Assembly (NCBI GenBank): GCA_021774445.1
Contig: JAJFJA010000025.1
Location: 1-64,000, forward strand
Direction: 5' to 3'
Length of the DNA: 64,000 nucleotides
From: Alphaproteobacteria bacterium
GTDB lineage: Bacteria; Pseudomonadota; Alphaproteobacteria; UBA6615
Under the pieces are notes generated by a model that saw nothing but the letters and a program-made list of their open reading frames with translations, was not told the origin of the DNA and did no database searches. Positions within the stretch are counted from its first letter, which is position 1. Each line of letters opens with the position of its first letter. Position numbers and translations under genes: made by a program. Positions 1-9,613 of this stretch are shown here, in pieces.

Positions 1-824
1 TTGCGCCGGCCACTCTCCAACGGTCCGAACCGGGTCAGGAGCTCGCCTTTGACCGGCCAGGCAAAACCGCCGCCGGCGCGAGGCGGCGGCGTGCCAATAA
101 CCAGAACCGGACCCGTGGCCCGAGCCGGTGCCGTCGGCCGCAGGCGCGGTACGGGAAGGCTGGCCGGCCGCGGACGGGGCGTCGGGATCGTTGCGCTGGC
201 CACTTGGACCGCAGGCGCTTGTTTGGCCACAGCTACTTGGACCGCGGGCGTCTGCTCGGCCGCAGCCGCTATTGCCGGCGGTTTCTCGATGCCAGCGCGA
301 GGCACGACTAACTGTTGGCCGGCAACCAGCCGATAAGGACGTTTGAGGCGATTGAGTTGCGCGAGATCCTGCGGTGCCACGCCGTACCGCCGGGACAGGG
401 CGTAAAGCGTCTCACCACGAACCACCTGATGGAGATTCCTGGGTGGGATGGTGAGGCGCTGGCCGATCCGCAGCAGGTAGGGCGGCTGCAAGCCATTGAT
501 GCCGATAACGCTAGCGGCGGGGACGCTGTGCAGGCGGGCGATCCGGCTGACGGTGTCACCGCGGCGGACGGCATATACTTGCGATGCCGGCTTGTTGCTG
601 GGCGTGGCCGCCGCGACCTGCTGGCCGGGCAACGGTCGCAAGGGCACGACCTCAACGTCCGACGCCGGCCGCGAGAACGAGACCAGCCGATTGAGGATGC
701 CGGTCGCGGTGCGGGCGATGGTCGGCGGTTCCGTTCGCGTGCGGTCGACGATCGGCGCCGGCGGCTCAGCGCGCGCGCAACCTGCTAGCAACAGCAATAG
801 TAACGCCAGGGCAATTTGACCCAT
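1..824 (-). CDS. LysM/M23 peptidase lipoprotein (NlpD-like), partial
   Basis: ATG at 824 on the minus strand opens a frame that stays open to the window edge; 274 codons are visible. Residues 1-16 are a lipoprotein signal ending in the lipobox LLAGC, so Cys16 should be acylated. Two LysM peptidoglycan-binding repeats follow, at about 83-127 (RRGDTVSRIA) and 129-175 (VRGETLYALSRRYGV). A Pro/Ala-rich linker then leads to the first strand of an M23 domain (FAWPVKGELLTRFGP). NlpD-family proteins activate division amidases or cut cell wall. Whether the zinc ligands are present cannot be judged because that part is outside the window. It lies 87 bases after pcm, the usual pcm-nlpD order. Confidence 0.88.
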   Translation of the reverse strand, partial: MGQIALALLLLLLAGCARAEPPAPIVDRTRTEPPTIARTATGILNRLVSFSRPASDVEVVPLRPLPGQQVAAATPSNKPASQVYAVRRGDTVSRIARLHSVPAASVIGINGLQPPYLLRIGQRLTIPPRNLHQVVRGETLYALSRRYGVAPQDLAQLNRLKRPYRLVAGQQLVVPRAGIEKPPAIAAAAEQTPAVQVAVAKQAPAVQVASATIPTPRPRPASLPVPRLRPTAPARATGPVLVIGTPPPRAGGGFAWPVKGELLTRFGPLESGRR

Positions 825-911
825 CGGGGTTACGCCATACTCCGTTCGTGGGCCTCGGAAAGGGAATTTAGGGAACTCTTGCCGGGTCGGCAAGACAATC
901 CGTGCATGCAC

Positions 912-1565
912 TCACCCAGTGGCGGCTTCGTCGCGACCCAGACCGGGTTCGAGCGCGGCGAAATACCCGACCTCCAGCGGTTCGGCGTCGACGCCGTCGG
1001 CATCCTTGCGGATCCGGATGAGCTGATGTTCATCGTCCGGCCGGCCAATCGGCAGGATCATCATGCCGCCAACCGCCAGTTGCTCGATGAGAGCGCCGGG
1101 AACCTCGGGGGCAGCGGCGGAGACGATGATACGGTCGAACGGGGCTTGATGCGGCCACCCTTCCAGACCGTCGCCGACGAGGGTCGTGACGTTGTGCAAA
1201 CCCAGCCGAGTCAGCCGTACCGCCGCCTCCGTCGACAAGGCGCGATGGCGCTCCACGGTGTAGACGCGGCGGCAAAGGGCGGCGAGGACGGCTGAATGGA
1301 AACCACTGCCGGTGCCGATTTCCAGCACTTTCATGCGGTCACCAAGCTCAAGTTCCGCGGTCATACGGGCGATCTGCAGCGGCGGCTCGGCAAATTGGCC
1401 GCAGCCGATCGGCAGGGCAGCCTCGGTGTAGGCGCGCGCCCGCACCGCCTCAGGCAAGAACTCTTCGCGGGGCAAACGTTCGATTGCCGACAGCAGGGAC
1501 GTGTCGGTAAGACCGGCTTGGCGCAGGCTCAGTATTAGTCTGGCCTTGTCGTCCAAGCCGCTCAT
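912..1565 (-). CDS. pcm: Protein-L-isoaspartate O-methyltransferase
   Basis: Repairs isoaspartyl residues in aged proteins by SAM-dependent methylation in the cytoplasm. The SAM-binding motif VLEIGTGSGF lies near residues 80-89. The upstream PIMT signature is altered to LPIGCGQFAEPPLQIARM, against the usual PIGxGQTISQP, but is still recognisable. At about 217 residues the length is normal. The chosen ATG at 1565 overlaps the surE stop by one base (TGATG), giving translational coupling; a TTG three bases upstream is the alternative. The order surE-pcm-nlpD is widely conserved in Proteobacteria. A second, diverged family member lies at 53605-54261. Confidence 0.93.
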   Translation of the reverse strand: MSGLDDKARLILSLRQAGLTDTSLLSAIERLPREEFLPEAVRARAYTEAALPIGCGQFAEPPLQIARMTAELELGDRMKVLEIGTGSGFHSAVLAALCRRVYTVERHRALSTEAAVRLTRLGLHNVTTLVGDGLEGWPHQAPFDRIIVSAAAPEVPGALIEQLAVGGMMILPIGRPDDEHQLIRIRKDADGVDAEPLEVGYFAALEPGLGRDEAATG

Positions 1566-2347
1566 CAAAACACCTGTTTCAGCGACTTCAGCGTCGGCTG
1601 GTGGGTTAGATCCAGGTGGATGGGGGTCACCGAGATGCGCCGACCTTCGACGGCAGCAAGGTCAGTGCCAGGCTTGGCCACGGCGTCGCTGCGCAACGAA
1701 CCAATCCAGTAGTAGGGCCGGCCGCGAGGATCAATGCGCTTATCCAGATTGTCGAGGATCTTGCGCTGACCTTGACGGGTCAACTCAACAGGGCCAGCGT
1801 CGGCGGGGGCGCAGTCGGGGAAATTCACATTGATCAAACTGCCCTCAGGCCAACCAGCGCCGCACAGGCTACGAATAACCTTCGGGGCAAATTTCTCGGC
1901 CGTCGGCCAGTGGATTTTGGATTGGCCATTTTCGATGTTCTGACTCAGGGCAATCGCCGGGACGCCCAGGATGGTGGCCTCCATGGCCGCCGCTACCGTG
2001 CCGGAATAGGTCACGTCCTCGCCCATATTGGCGCCACGGTTCACGCCGGAAAGCAGCAAGTCCGGGGGATCGTCCTTGAGGATCTCCTGCAGCGCCAGCA
2101 ACACACAGTCCGTGGGTGTGCCATTCACCGCAAAGCGGCGCGGCGACAGGCGGCGGATGCGCAATGGGTCGTGGAGCGTCAGCGAGTGAGCGGCGCCACT
2201 TTGTTCGGTCTCGGGGGCGCAAATCCAGATATCTTCGCTGAGCTTGGCGGCGATGCGTTGAAGAACCTTGAGACCCGGCGCGTTTATTCCGTCGTCGTTG
2301 GAAAGGAGTATCCGGCGATATCGGATCTTTTCCGGCCAGTCGTTCAT
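1565..2347 (-). CDS. surE: 5'-nucleotidase SurE
   Basis: Metal-dependent nucleoside 5'-monophosphatase of the cytoplasm, linked to stationary-phase survival and nucleotide salvage. The N-terminal metal-binding loop [13 protein letters not shown] is at residues 14-26, and the second conserved block [18 protein letters not shown] carries the usual Asn and Ser positions. The 260-residue length is typical. Its ATG overlaps the serS stop by four bases (ATGA) and its own stop touches the pcm start, so serS-surE-pcm is almost certainly one transcript. Confidence 0.96.
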   Translation of the reverse strand: MNDWPEKIRYRRILLSNDDGINAPGLKVLQRIAAKLSEDIWICAPETEQSGAAHSLTLHDPLRIRRLSPRRFAVNGTPTDCVLLALQEILKDDPPDLLLSGVNRGANMGEDVTYSGTVAAAMEATILGVPAIALSQNIENGQSKIHWPTAEKFAPKVIRSLCGAGWPEGSLINVNFPDCAPADAGPVELTRQGQRKILDNLDKRIDPRGRPYYWIGSLRSDAVAKPGTDLAAVEGRRISVTPIHLDLTHQPTLKSLKQVF

Positions 2348-3621
2348 TTCGGTTCAATGACCTCGAGGCCGCCCATATAGGGCCGCAATATAGCGGGGAT
2401 GGCGACCGAGCCATCAGCGCGCTGAAAATTCTCCAGAATGGCGATAAGCGCACGGCCGACCGCGACACCCGACCCGTTGAGGGTGTGGACAAAACGGGTG
2501 CCCTTGCTGCCCTGGGGGCGGTAACGGGCCTTCATGCGGCGCGCCTGGAAATCGCCGGTGTTCGAACAGGATGAGATCTCACGATAGACCCCCTGCCCCG
2601 GCAGCCAAACTTCGATGTCGAACGTCCGCCGGGCGCCGAACCCGGTATCGCCGCTGGCCAAGATCACGACCTGATACGGCAGTCCCAAACGCTCAACGAT
2701 GGCTTCGGCGCATTTGGTCATGCGCTCCTGTTCGGCATCGGACTCATCGGGATGGGCAATGGAGACCAACTCGACCTTGTAGAACTGGTGTTGCCGCAGC
2801 ATGCCGCGCGTGTCCTTACCGGCCGCGCCCGCCTCCGAGCGGAAACAGCCGGTCCAGGCCGTGACACGGATCGGCAGTTCGCTTTCGTCCAGGATCCGCC
2901 CGGCGACCAAGTTGGTCAGTGGGACCTCGGCGGTGGGAATGAGATAATGGCCTTCGGTGGTGGCGAACTGGTCGCCGGCCAATTTCGGCAACTGGCCGGT
3001 ATTGAAAAGAGCCTGGTCGCGAACCAGCAATGGCGGGCTAATCTCAGTGTATCCGAACTCGCTGGTGTGGACATCGAGCATGAACTGGGCCAGCGCTCGT
3101 TCCAGACGGGCCAAGGCCCCCCTGAGAATGACAAATCGGGAACCGCTCATCGCAGATGCGGTCTCAAAATCCATCAATCCCAGCCCTTCGCCGATGTCGA
3201 AATGTTCTTTCGGCGGAAAATCAAACCGGGTTGGCATCCCTTGGGTGCGGAGGATTCGGTTCGCAGACTCATCCCCGACGGGCACCTGGTCAGCCAGCAC
3301 GTTGGGAATTGAGGCAAGCAAATCGTCAAGCTTCGCGGCTAGTTCGCGCTCTTGAGCCTCGACATCGGCGATCTTGACCTTCAGCGACGCGACCTCGAGC
3401 TTGAGAGCCTCGGCCTCGTCGCCGCTGCCGCCCGCCATGGCTTTGCCGATTGCTTTCGACGCCTGGTTTCGCTGAGCCTGCATGTCCTGCAAGCTGGTTT
3501 GATGGGCGCGCCGCTCGCTATCCAGAGCGAGGATGCCGGCGGACTCAGGTTGCGCGCCCCGGGCGCGAAGACTGCGGTCAAAGGCCTCTGGATTCTCGCG
3601 AATCCACTGCAAATCAAACAT
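2344..3621 (-). CDS. serS: Seryl-tRNA synthetase
   Basis: Class II aminoacyl-tRNA synthetase that charges tRNA-Ser, and tRNA-Sec where present. The N-terminal arm (about 1-110) is the long antiparallel coiled coil that grips the tRNA, rich in Glu/Lys/Ala heptads. Class II motif 2 is visible as [16 protein letters not shown] followed by [11 protein letters not shown], and motif 3 as [17 protein letters not shown] near the C-terminus. The 425-residue length is standard. It overlaps surE by four bases and follows tatC by 73 bases, so it may also be read from the tat operon. Confidence 0.97.
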   Translation of the reverse strand: MFDLQWIRENPEAFDRSLRARGAQPESAGILALDSERRAHQTSLQDMQAQRNQASKAIGKAMAGGSGDEAEALKLEVASLKVKIADVEAQERELAAKLDDLLASIPNVLADQVPVGDESANRILRTQGMPTRFDFPPKEHFDIGEGLGLMDFETASAMSGSRFVILRGALARLERALAQFMLDVHTSEFGYTEISPPLLVRDQALFNTGQLPKLAGDQFATTEGHYLIPTAEVPLTNLVAGRILDESELPIRVTAWTGCFRSEAGAAGKDTRGMLRQHQFYKVELVSIAHPDESDAEQERMTKCAEAIVERLGLPYQVVILASGDTGFGARRTFDIEVWLPGQGVYREISSCSNTGDFQARRMKARYRPQGSKGTRFVHTLNGSGVAVGRALIAILENFQRADGSVAIPAILRPYMGGLEVIEPK

Positions 3622-3694
3622 CGATTGAATCCACTAAAGGTAACGCGATCTTATAAGGCCGTCGCGGCGGGGCGTCTAGGCGATGACGACGGTC

Positions 3695-4507
3695 CTAATC
3701 GCGATCCTCAGCTTCCGCCGCCTTCTCGGCCTGGCGTTCGACAAGGCGCGCGCACCAGATCGAGACTTCGTAGAGCACAATGATCGGTATCGCCAAGGTC
3801 AACTGGCTAATGGGGTCGGGTGGCGTGAGTACGGCCGCGGCGACGAATGCGAGGACGACCGCATAGCGCCGCTTGCGCTTAAGTCCGTCGGAACTGGTGA
3901 TGCCGACACGGGCCATGAGGGTTAAGGCGACGGGCAACTCAAAGGCCAGGCCGAAAGCAAACAAGAGACGCATGGTCAGCGACAGGTATTCGTTGACCTT
4001 GGGCTCAAGCTGAATGGCCAGACCGCCGCTGGTGGCCAATTGCTCGAACCCGGCGAAGAACTTCCAGGCCACGGGCAACACAATGTAGAAGACGAACGCC
4101 CCGCCGGCGAAAAACAAGATTGGGGTGGCGATCAGGAACGGCAGGAAAGCGCTCTTCTCTTTGCGATAGAGCCCCGGCGCGATGAAGGCCCAGATCTGCG
4201 ACGACATGATGGGAAAGGCAAAGAATGCGGCCGCGAAGAAGGCGACCTTGACGTTGGTGAAGAATTTTTCGTGCAAGGCCGTGAAAATCAGCCGGCGGCC
4301 TTGCTGCCCTTCCCAGATGTCCGCGAGGGGCTGGACCAGAAAGTCGAAGAAGGTATTGGCGAAGTAGAAGCAGACCAGAAAAGCGACAAGCAAAGCGGCC
4401 GCGGCGTAAATCAGGCGACGACGGAGCTCGACGAGATGGTCGAGCAGCGGCATCTTTGTGTCGTCATCCGGTTCGTCGCCAGCAACGGTATCAGTCGCTT
4501 CGCTCAC
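3695..4507 (-). CDS. tatC: Sec-independent (Tat) translocase subunit TatC
   Basis: Inner-membrane receptor of the twin-arginine pathway that binds the RR signal of folded substrates. The start has the conserved cytoplasmic DDTKMPLLDHLVELRRRLI, in which HLxELRRR is the family signature. Six hydrophobic segments follow over residues 30-250, including the conserved periplasmic FxxAPG-like turn seen here as WAFIAPGLYRKEK. At 270 residues it is normal. It overlaps tatB by four bases. Likely clients in this window carry RR signals: the proteins at 17276, 44074 and 60046. Confidence 0.96.
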   Translation of the reverse strand: MSEATDTVAGDEPDDDTKMPLLDHLVELRRRLIYAAAALLVAFLVCFYFANTFFDFLVQPLADIWEGQQGRRLIFTALHEKFFTNVKVAFFAAAFFAFPIMSSQIWAFIAPGLYRKEKSAFLPFLIATPILFFAGGAFVFYIVLPVAWKFFAGFEQLATSGGLAIQLEPKVNEYLSLTMRLLFAFGLAFELPVALTLMARVGITSSDGLKRKRRYAVVLAFVAAAVLTPPDPISQLTLAIPIIVLYEVSIWCARLVERQAEKAAEAEDRD

Positions 4508-5013
4508 GCCGCGCCACCGGCTTTCGGGGCTCCCGCGACGATTTTCGAAGCTTCGCCGTCATCGGCTGTGACAATGTCGGGTCTGGGCGTTTCTTCCGGA
4601 CCGGGATCGAGCGGTTCCGTGTCGCCGGAAGAAGCCATGGGCTCGGCGGCCAGCTTGGCTGATTCAGGGCTCAGAATGGCGTTTCCGCCGGTCGGATCGG
4701 TGGTATCCGGCGGATCGATGGCTTGCGCGCCTGAGGACGGCTTCGCGTGGTCGTCGAAATCGGGGCTGAGGGCGTCTTTGATATCGTCATCAAGGCCAAG
4801 GTCGACAGATTTCTGCAAATCTCGTTTGATGTCCTGAATGCCGCTGTCACGGGCGATTTCGTCAATGCCGCGCTGAAATTCGCGGGCCATGGACCGGGCC
4901 TGGCGCACAAACCCCGTCACCGTGCGCAAGGCGCCCGGCAAATCCTTTGGACCAACAATAATGAGGGCCACGACCGCCACAATAAGCAGTTCTGCCCAAC
5001 CAAGATCAAACAT
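4504..5013 (-). CDS. tatB: Sec-independent (Tat) translocase protein TatB
   Basis: Forms the substrate-receptor complex with TatC. A single N-terminal membrane helix (residues 5-21, WAELLIVAVVALIIVGP) ends in the conserved GP hinge, followed by an amphipathic helix and a long acidic, Pro-rich cytoplasmic tail. The FDLGWAEL start is typical of TatB rather than TatA. At 169 residues it is at the long end because of the tail. The ATGA overlap with tatC and 67-base spacing from tatA indicate one operon. Confidence 0.94.
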   Translation of the reverse strand: MFDLGWAELLIVAVVALIIVGPKDLPGALRTVTGFVRQARSMAREFQRGIDEIARDSGIQDIKRDLQKSVDLGLDDDIKDALSPDFDDHAKPSSGAQAIDPPDTTDPTGGNAILSPESAKLAAEPMASSGDTEPLDPGPEETPRPDIVTADDGEASKIVAGAPKAGGAA

Positions 5014-5080
5014 TGCGGGATTGCCCGTTCAATTCCGGGCTTGAAGCCCTGGGCCTCGACCCGGCGCGACGTGCGCGACG

Positions 5081-5299
5081 TCAGCTTTTCGCCGCCTCGT
5101 CCTCGCGAGCCAAATTTACCCCCTCGTCAATTTTCTTATTGTCGGCAGTGGCTTCACTGTCGTCTTTCATGTTTGACTTGAAGGACCTAATGCCTTTGGC
5201 GACATCGCCCATCAGGCGCGGAATCTTGCCTCCGCCGCCGAACAGAACCATCGCGACGACCAGGACAATCAGCCAGTGCCAGATACTTAAGGCGCCCAT
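5081..5299 (-). CDS. tatA: Sec-independent (Tat) translocase protein TatA
   Basis: Pore-forming small subunit of the Tat system. The 72-residue protein has a short N-terminal membrane helix ([17 protein letters not shown]), the [20 protein letters not shown] hinge and amphipathic helix in which G-x-x-x-x-G-x-FK is the TatA signature, and a charged tail. First gene of tatABC. The 83 bases upstream to the ABC ATPase stop could hold a promoter, but none is obvious. Confidence 0.95.
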   Translation of the reverse strand: MGALSIWHWLIVLVVAMVLFGGGGKIPRLMGDVAKGIRSFKSNMKDDSEATADNKKIDEGVNLAREDEAAKS

Positions 5300-5382
5300 G
5301 TTCTGGATCTCCCAGATCTCAAAATTACAAATGCAGCCGTGCCCCAGCCTAAAGCAGGTCGGGCCGTAGCCAGTCTACACCG

Positions 5383-6432
5383 CTATGTAGCCCTTGAGGC
5401 AGGAAAAACAAACACTAGTTCGGTATTAAGGTTTAAACCCACGGTGTCTTGAACAGCCGGCAGGACGCAACCCGGGACGCGGGCATGGACATGAATGGCC
5501 GGTTCCGTGGCCGGGACAGCCAAATGTATCAAGCTGGTCCGGCCCAGCAACCGCGCCGCCTGGACGGTGGCTTGGCAGGCACTGCCGGCGGCATCCCCAA
5601 GGATCAGGGCCTCCGGCCTGATCATGATCTCGACGGCACTGCCTTCCTCAATATCGCCGGCTGATATGGTTCCCAAGGGAGTGGTGACCGACCCGCTCTC
5701 GACACGGCCGGAAATGCGATTTACCTCGCTGAAGAAGCTGGCCACAAAGGCGTTACGAGGGGCGAAGTATATCTCCTGCGGCGATCCGGTCTGAGCGATC
5801 CCGCCGGCTTGCATAACGGCGATCCGGTCGGCCATGAACATGGCCTCCTCAGGGTCGTGGGTCACCATCAGCGCGGTGGTGCCGCTGTCCTTCAATATGT
5901 GCAGAGTCTCGTCGCGAACGCGGTCGCGGAGGCGGGCGTCGAGCCCCGAGAACGGTTCGTCAAGAAGCATTATGCGCGGCCGCGGTGCCAAGGCGCGAGC
6001 TAAGGCAACGCGCTGCTGCTGACCGCCGCTCAACTCATGCGGATATCCGCCAGCTTGATCGGCCATGCCGACGCTCTCGAGCGCCGCAAGTGCGCGTTGG
6101 CGCCGTTCGTTACCTTGGTGCAACCCAAACGCGACGTTGTCAAAGATCGTCAGGTGGGGAAACAGCGCATAGTCCTGGAACACCAACCCGACACCGCGGT
6201 CTTCGGGGGGCGTCGATCGTCCGGGGTTCGCCACGACCGCGCCGTCGATCAACACACGGCCCTCCTGAAGCTCCTCCAGCCCGGCGGCGAGCCGAAGCAA
6301 CGTGCTCTTGCCGCAACCGGAGGGGCCGACCAAGAGCAGCAATTCACCGGGCTCAACCGCAAGCGTGACCGCGTCGACCGCCAAGAGATGGCCGAAACGA
6401 TGGCTGACGCCTTCAAGTTGGAGGGAAGTCAA
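5383..6432 (-). CDS. ABC transporter ATP-binding protein (FbpC/PotA-like)
   Basis: About 349 residues from a TTG at 6432, chosen because it lies 28 bases after the scpB stop, has GGAG ten bases upstream and begins at the conserved LTSLQLEGVSHRFG. A longer frame reaching 6576 would overlap scpB heavily. Walker A is GPSGCGKST, the Q-loop region is LVFQDYALFPHLT, the signature is LSGGQQQRVALARAL and Walker B is IMLLDEPFSGLD. The C-terminal 110 residues look like a TOBE regulatory domain (IRPEALILGDA). This architecture powers ferric iron, polyamine or sulfate importers, but no permease or binding protein is nearby, so its partner is unknown. Confidence 0.85.
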   Translation of the reverse strand: MTSLQLEGVSHRFGHLLAVDAVTLAVEPGELLLLVGPSGCGKSTLLRLAAGLEELQEGRVLIDGAVVANPGRSTPPEDRGVGLVFQDYALFPHLTIFDNVAFGLHQGNERRQRALAALESVGMADQAGGYPHELSGGQQQRVALARALAPRPRIMLLDEPFSGLDARLRDRVRDETLHILKDSGTTALMVTHDPEEAMFMADRIAVMQAGGIAQTGSPQEIYFAPRNAFVASFFSEVNRISGRVESGSVTTPLGTISAGDIEEGSAVEIMIRPEALILGDAAGSACQATVQAARLLGRTSLIHLAVPATEPAIHVHARVPGCVLPAVQDTVGLNLNTELVFVFPASRAT

Positions 6433-6460
6433 TTCCGTGGTCTCCGAGGCGAGCCGCGGA

Positions 6461-7099
6461 TCAACTATCGTCGGTGAGTAGCGGTTCGGCGATTTCACCC
6501 GCCTCATCGGGGAGGGCGTCAGGCAACTCGTCGTCATGAGCGCGCGCGCCATAAACCGCGATGGCCGGCCGAGCATCGAGCAAACCGGCGGCTTTCAGTT
6601 CTTTAGCACCCGGCAGATCTTTCAAGTTGGCGAGACCGAAATGACTCAGGAAATCGTCGGTCGTGACCCAGGTGGTCGGGCGGCCCGGCACATCGCGGCG
6701 ACGGCCCGGCTTGATCCAGCCGGCCTCCATCAAAGCATCCAAGGTGCCACGGCTGATGGTCACGCCACGAATGTTCTCGATCTCAGCGCGCGTGACCGGC
6801 TGGTGGTAAGAAACGATCGCCAGCGTCTCGATGGCCGCCCGGGAGAGGCGACGCTTCGTTTCGCGCTCGATCTGCAGATGGGGATTAAGATCCTGGGCCG
6901 TACGAAAGGTCCATTTACGGGCGACCTGCACGAGGTTCACGCCGCGCGCTTCATATGCACCGGCGAGCTCGCCGAGCAGTGTGGGAACGTCGGCGCCGGC
7001 CGGCAGGTGCCTGGCGATGGTGTCCTCGTCAAGCGGCTCGACGGCGGCGAAAAGCACGGCCTCGACGATGCGTAGTTGGTTCGATTGTTCCTCAATCAT
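6461..7099 (-). CDS. scpB: Segregation and condensation protein ScpB
   Basis: Non-SMC subunit that dimerises and, with ScpA, bridges SMC heads for chromosome compaction. The 212-residue protein has the two winged-helix domains expected: residues about 10-90 (VEAVLFAAVEPLDEDTIAR) and 95-170, with the conserved ALETLAIVSYHQPVTR-like block seen here as IETLAIVSYHQPVTRAEIE followed by IRGV. An acidic tail follows. The start overlaps the scpA stop by four bases, the usual scpA-scpB coupling. Confidence 0.95.
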   Translation of the reverse strand: MIEEQSNQLRIVEAVLFAAVEPLDEDTIARHLPAGADVPTLLGELAGAYEARGVNLVQVARKWTFRTAQDLNPHLQIERETKRRLSRAAIETLAIVSYHQPVTRAEIENIRGVTISRGTLDALMEAGWIKPGRRRDVPGRPTTWVTTDDFLSHFGLANLKDLPGAKELKAAGLLDARPAIAVYGARAHDDELPDALPDEAGEIAEPLLTDDS

Positions 7100-7914
7100 G
7101 ATGCCTCCACCCCGCCGTGGCGTCGTCTTAAATAGATGGGTCCGAAATCCTGCTCCTGGCGCAGCTCGGCACTGCCACTGCGCACCAACTCGAGGCTGGC
7201 CGCGAATGTCGAGGCAACGGCAGATGTTCTCATAAGACCTTGGAGATCACTGGGCAAGAAGCTGGTTAGGGTGGTCCAATCCGGCATGCCACCGAGCATT
7301 TCGGTAAGACGCTCGAGAGCCAGATCCATGGAATAGAGCTCCATGACTTCGATCTGCAAAGTCTCGGCCTTGCCGCGGGATTTTAGCTGACCGTAGGCAC
7401 GCAGCAAATCATAGAGGGTGTCGACATATTCCGAGCGAGAGACCACCCGGATGCCTTCCGGGTCGCCGCGGGCGAACACGTCCCGGCCGAGAAGCGGTCG
7501 GGCGAACAGTTTCTGACCGGCATCGCGCATGGCTTCCAAGCGTTGCAACTGACACGCCAGCGCGGCGGCAAGTTCGGCACCGCTCGGTTCACCCTCGTCA
7601 TCTTTGCTGACCGGCAGCAAAAGTCGCGATTTCAGATAGGCCAGCCAGGCGGCGACGACGAGATAGTCGGCCGCAATCTCCAACCGCAGGCGCCGTGCCT
7701 GCTGGATGAAATCAAGATACTGCTCTGCCAAGGCGAGGATCGAAATCTTCGTCAGATCGACCTTTTGCTCGCGCGCCAGGGTCAGAAGCAGATCGATCGG
7801 CCCTTCGAAGCCGTCCAAGTCAAGCACAAGCTCAGCGGACCGGCGCTCGCGATAATCCAGGTCGCCGGGATCGTCGTCCGCTACCGGGAGCTTGGTGATC
7901 TTGTCATCACTCAC
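7096..7914 (-). CDS. scpA: Segregation and condensation protein ScpA (kleisin)
   Basis: Kleisin subunit of the SMC-ScpAB condensin. GTG at 7914 overlaps the stop of the upstream protease gene by four bases (GTGA), giving 272 residues; a longer frame to 8211 would lie inside the protease gene and is rejected. The conserved N-terminal block LVLDLDGFEGPIDLLL binds the SMC neck, followed by QKVDLTKISILALAEQYLDF. The C-terminal winged helix (EALYSMDLALERLTEML and onward) contacts the SMC head. Length and order match other alphaproteobacteria. Confidence 0.94.
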   Translation of the reverse strand: MSDDKITKLPVADDDPGDLDYRERRSAELVLDLDGFEGPIDLLLTLAREQKVDLTKISILALAEQYLDFIQQARRLRLEIAADYLVVAAWLAYLKSRLLLPVSKDDEGEPSGAELAAALACQLQRLEAMRDAGQKLFARPLLGRDVFARGDPEGIRVVSRSEYVDTLYDLLRAYGQLKSRGKAETLQIEVMELYSMDLALERLTEMLGGMPDWTTLTSFLPSDLQGLMRTSAVASTFAASLELVRSGSAELRQEQDFGPIYLRRRHGGVEAS

Positions 7915-8591
7915 CCTAGTCCAACTCCAGTTGCGATCAGCCGCATCAGGAAAAGCGCCGGTGTCCCCACCAACCAGGCGAAAACATCCAAACGTACGCC
8001 GATCTGCCGTCCGAGCATGGGCAGGATAAAGATCAAGCCGACGAGAATAAACATTCCTGCGCGCTCCAACGCCGCCACGCGCCGTGCCAAGGGTGCTGGC
8101 AATAGTCCGACAAGCACCCGGCCGCCATCCAAGGGCGGTAGCGGCAACATGTTGAAAACCGCTAGTATCACATTGATTTGTAACGAATTTAGGAGGTTCC
8201 TCTGGAGCCACTCGTCGGCCGGGGCCGGGGCGAGAACGACAAAATGCAGAGCCGCGGCAGATGCTGTCGCGAGTAGTAGGTTGATGCCCGGCCCGGCGGC
8301 GGCAACGAGGATCATATCGCGCCTTGGCCGGCGGAGACGGGCGAAATTGACCGGTACCGGCTTAGCCCACCCGAACAAAAAAGGGGCCCGGAGGAATAAC
8401 AGCGTTGCCGGTAATATGACCGTGCCAAAGCGGTCGATATGGGCAAGTGGATTGAAGGTCACCCGACCTAGGCGCATTGCGGTGTCGTCACCGAGACGCC
8501 ACGCGACCCAGCCATGGGCGGCCTCATGCAGGGTGATGGCGAAAATGACGGGCAACACCCAAACCGACGCGGTGAACAGCAATTGGTTCAT
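7911..8591 (-). CDS. Site-2 protease family membrane metalloprotease (M50)
   Basis: Polytopic intramembrane zinc protease of 226 residues. The catalytic motif HEAAH (with HEAAHGWVAWRLGD) is in the first membrane helix near residue 22, and the third zinc ligand is probably the Asp of NMLPLPPLDGGRV. Five or six hydrophobic segments are visible. This minimal M50 type lacks PDZ domains, unlike RseP, and its substrate is unknown. The coupled position between nagZ and scpA is common in alphaproteobacteria. Start overlaps nagZ by four bases. Confidence 0.88.
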   Translation of the reverse strand: MNQLLFTASVWVLPVIFAITLHEAAHGWVAWRLGDDTAMRLGRVTFNPLAHIDRFGTVILPATLLFLRAPFLFGWAKPVPVNFARLRRPRRDMILVAAAGPGINLLLATASAAALHFVVLAPAPADEWLQRNLLNSLQINVILAVFNMLPLPPLDGGRVLVGLLPAPLARRVAALERAGMFILVGLIFILPMLGRQIGVRLDVFAWLVGTPALFLMRLIATGVGLG

Positions 8592-9613
8592 GCGTCGAGC
8601 AACGCGGCGAGCCTGGCCGCCAAAGCCGACGCGTCGATGTCATCCGGTTGGCGTTTTTCGGCCAGGGCGCTTTCGAACCGCGTAACGGCGGCAGTCTCCA
8701 TGGGCGGTACCGCCTCGCCAAGTTCGGCCATCTCATCGAATAGGCCGGTGCAATGGAGTACCGCATCGCAGCCGGCGGCAAGGGCTTTTACCGTCCGGGA
8801 CACGAGGCCGCCGCCCAGCGCGCGCATGGAGATGTCGTCCGACAGCAGAAAACCATCAAAACCGATTTCACCGCGAATTACGTCGGCAATAATGCGCCGG
8901 GACTGTGTCGCCGGCTTGTCGGGGTCAAGATCCGGAAAAAGCAAATGGCAGGTCATCCCGACAGGACTTGACGCCAAAGCCGAAAATGGCTGGAAATCGT
9001 TGTCGGAGAGGTCGGCGTGGGATGCCTTTACGACCGGCAGCTCATGGTGACTGTCGACCGTGGCGCGGCCGTGGCCAGGGAGGTGCTTAATAACCGGCAG
9101 GACGCCGCCCGCCAGATGCCCTTCGCAGACGGCCCGCCCCAGCGCCGCAACGATGCTCGGATCGCCCGAATAGGCCCGATCCCCAATCGCGTGGGTGGTT
9201 TCAGGTCGGTGCAGATCCAGGGTCGGGGCACAATTGACGTCAATTCCGGCGGCATGCAGTTCTGCCGCGCAGAGCCGCGCGTTGATGCCAGCGGCTTCTA
9301 TCGCCTGGTCCAAGTCGTGCGCAGCCAATTCGCCGAAACGCGATGCCGGCGGGTTGGCGCGCCAATGGGGCTCGCGCAGCCGGGTCACGCGCCCGCCCTC
9401 CTGATCGATCAGTACCAGTATGTCGTCGCGGCCAAGGGACTCGCGCAAACTGGCCACCAGATCCCGGAGCTGTCCGGGCGTTTGGCAATTGCGGCCAAAG
9501 AGGATGAAACCGAGGGGTTGCGTTTTGTTGAAAAGATCCCGCTCGGCCGCCGTCAACTGGGTGCCGGCGCAACCAAACAGAATTGCCCGGGGCCGCCCGC
9601 TATTGTTGGACAA
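8588..9613 (-). CDS. nagZ: Beta-N-acetylhexosaminidase NagZ (GH3)
   Basis: Cytoplasmic glycosidase that removes GlcNAc from anhydro-muropeptides during cell-wall recycling. The GH3 NagZ signature KHLPGHGRATVDSHHELP is present, including the Asp-His pair of the flexible catalytic loop. The nucleophile region reads GFLLSDDISMRAL. Of the 341 residues, the N-terminal block ILFGCAGTQLTAAER and LIDQEGGRVTRL are also typical. It overlaps the upstream SPOR gene by 14 bases. No signal peptide is visible, as expected for recycling. Confidence 0.95.
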   Translation of the reverse strand: MSNNSGRPRAILFGCAGTQLTAAERDLFNKTQPLGFILFGRNCQTPGQLRDLVASLRESLGRDDILVLIDQEGGRVTRLREPHWRANPPASRFGELAAHDLDQAIEAAGINARLCAAELHAAGIDVNCAPTLDLHRPETTHAIGDRAYSGDPSIVAALGRAVCEGHLAGGVLPVIKHLPGHGRATVDSHHELPVVKASHADLSDNDFQPFSALASSPVGMTCHLLFPDLDPDKPATQSRRIIADVIRGEIGFDGFLLSDDISMRALGGGLVSRTVKALAAGCDAVLHCTGLFDEMAELGEAVPPMETAAVTRFESALAEKRQPDDIDASALAARLAALLDA

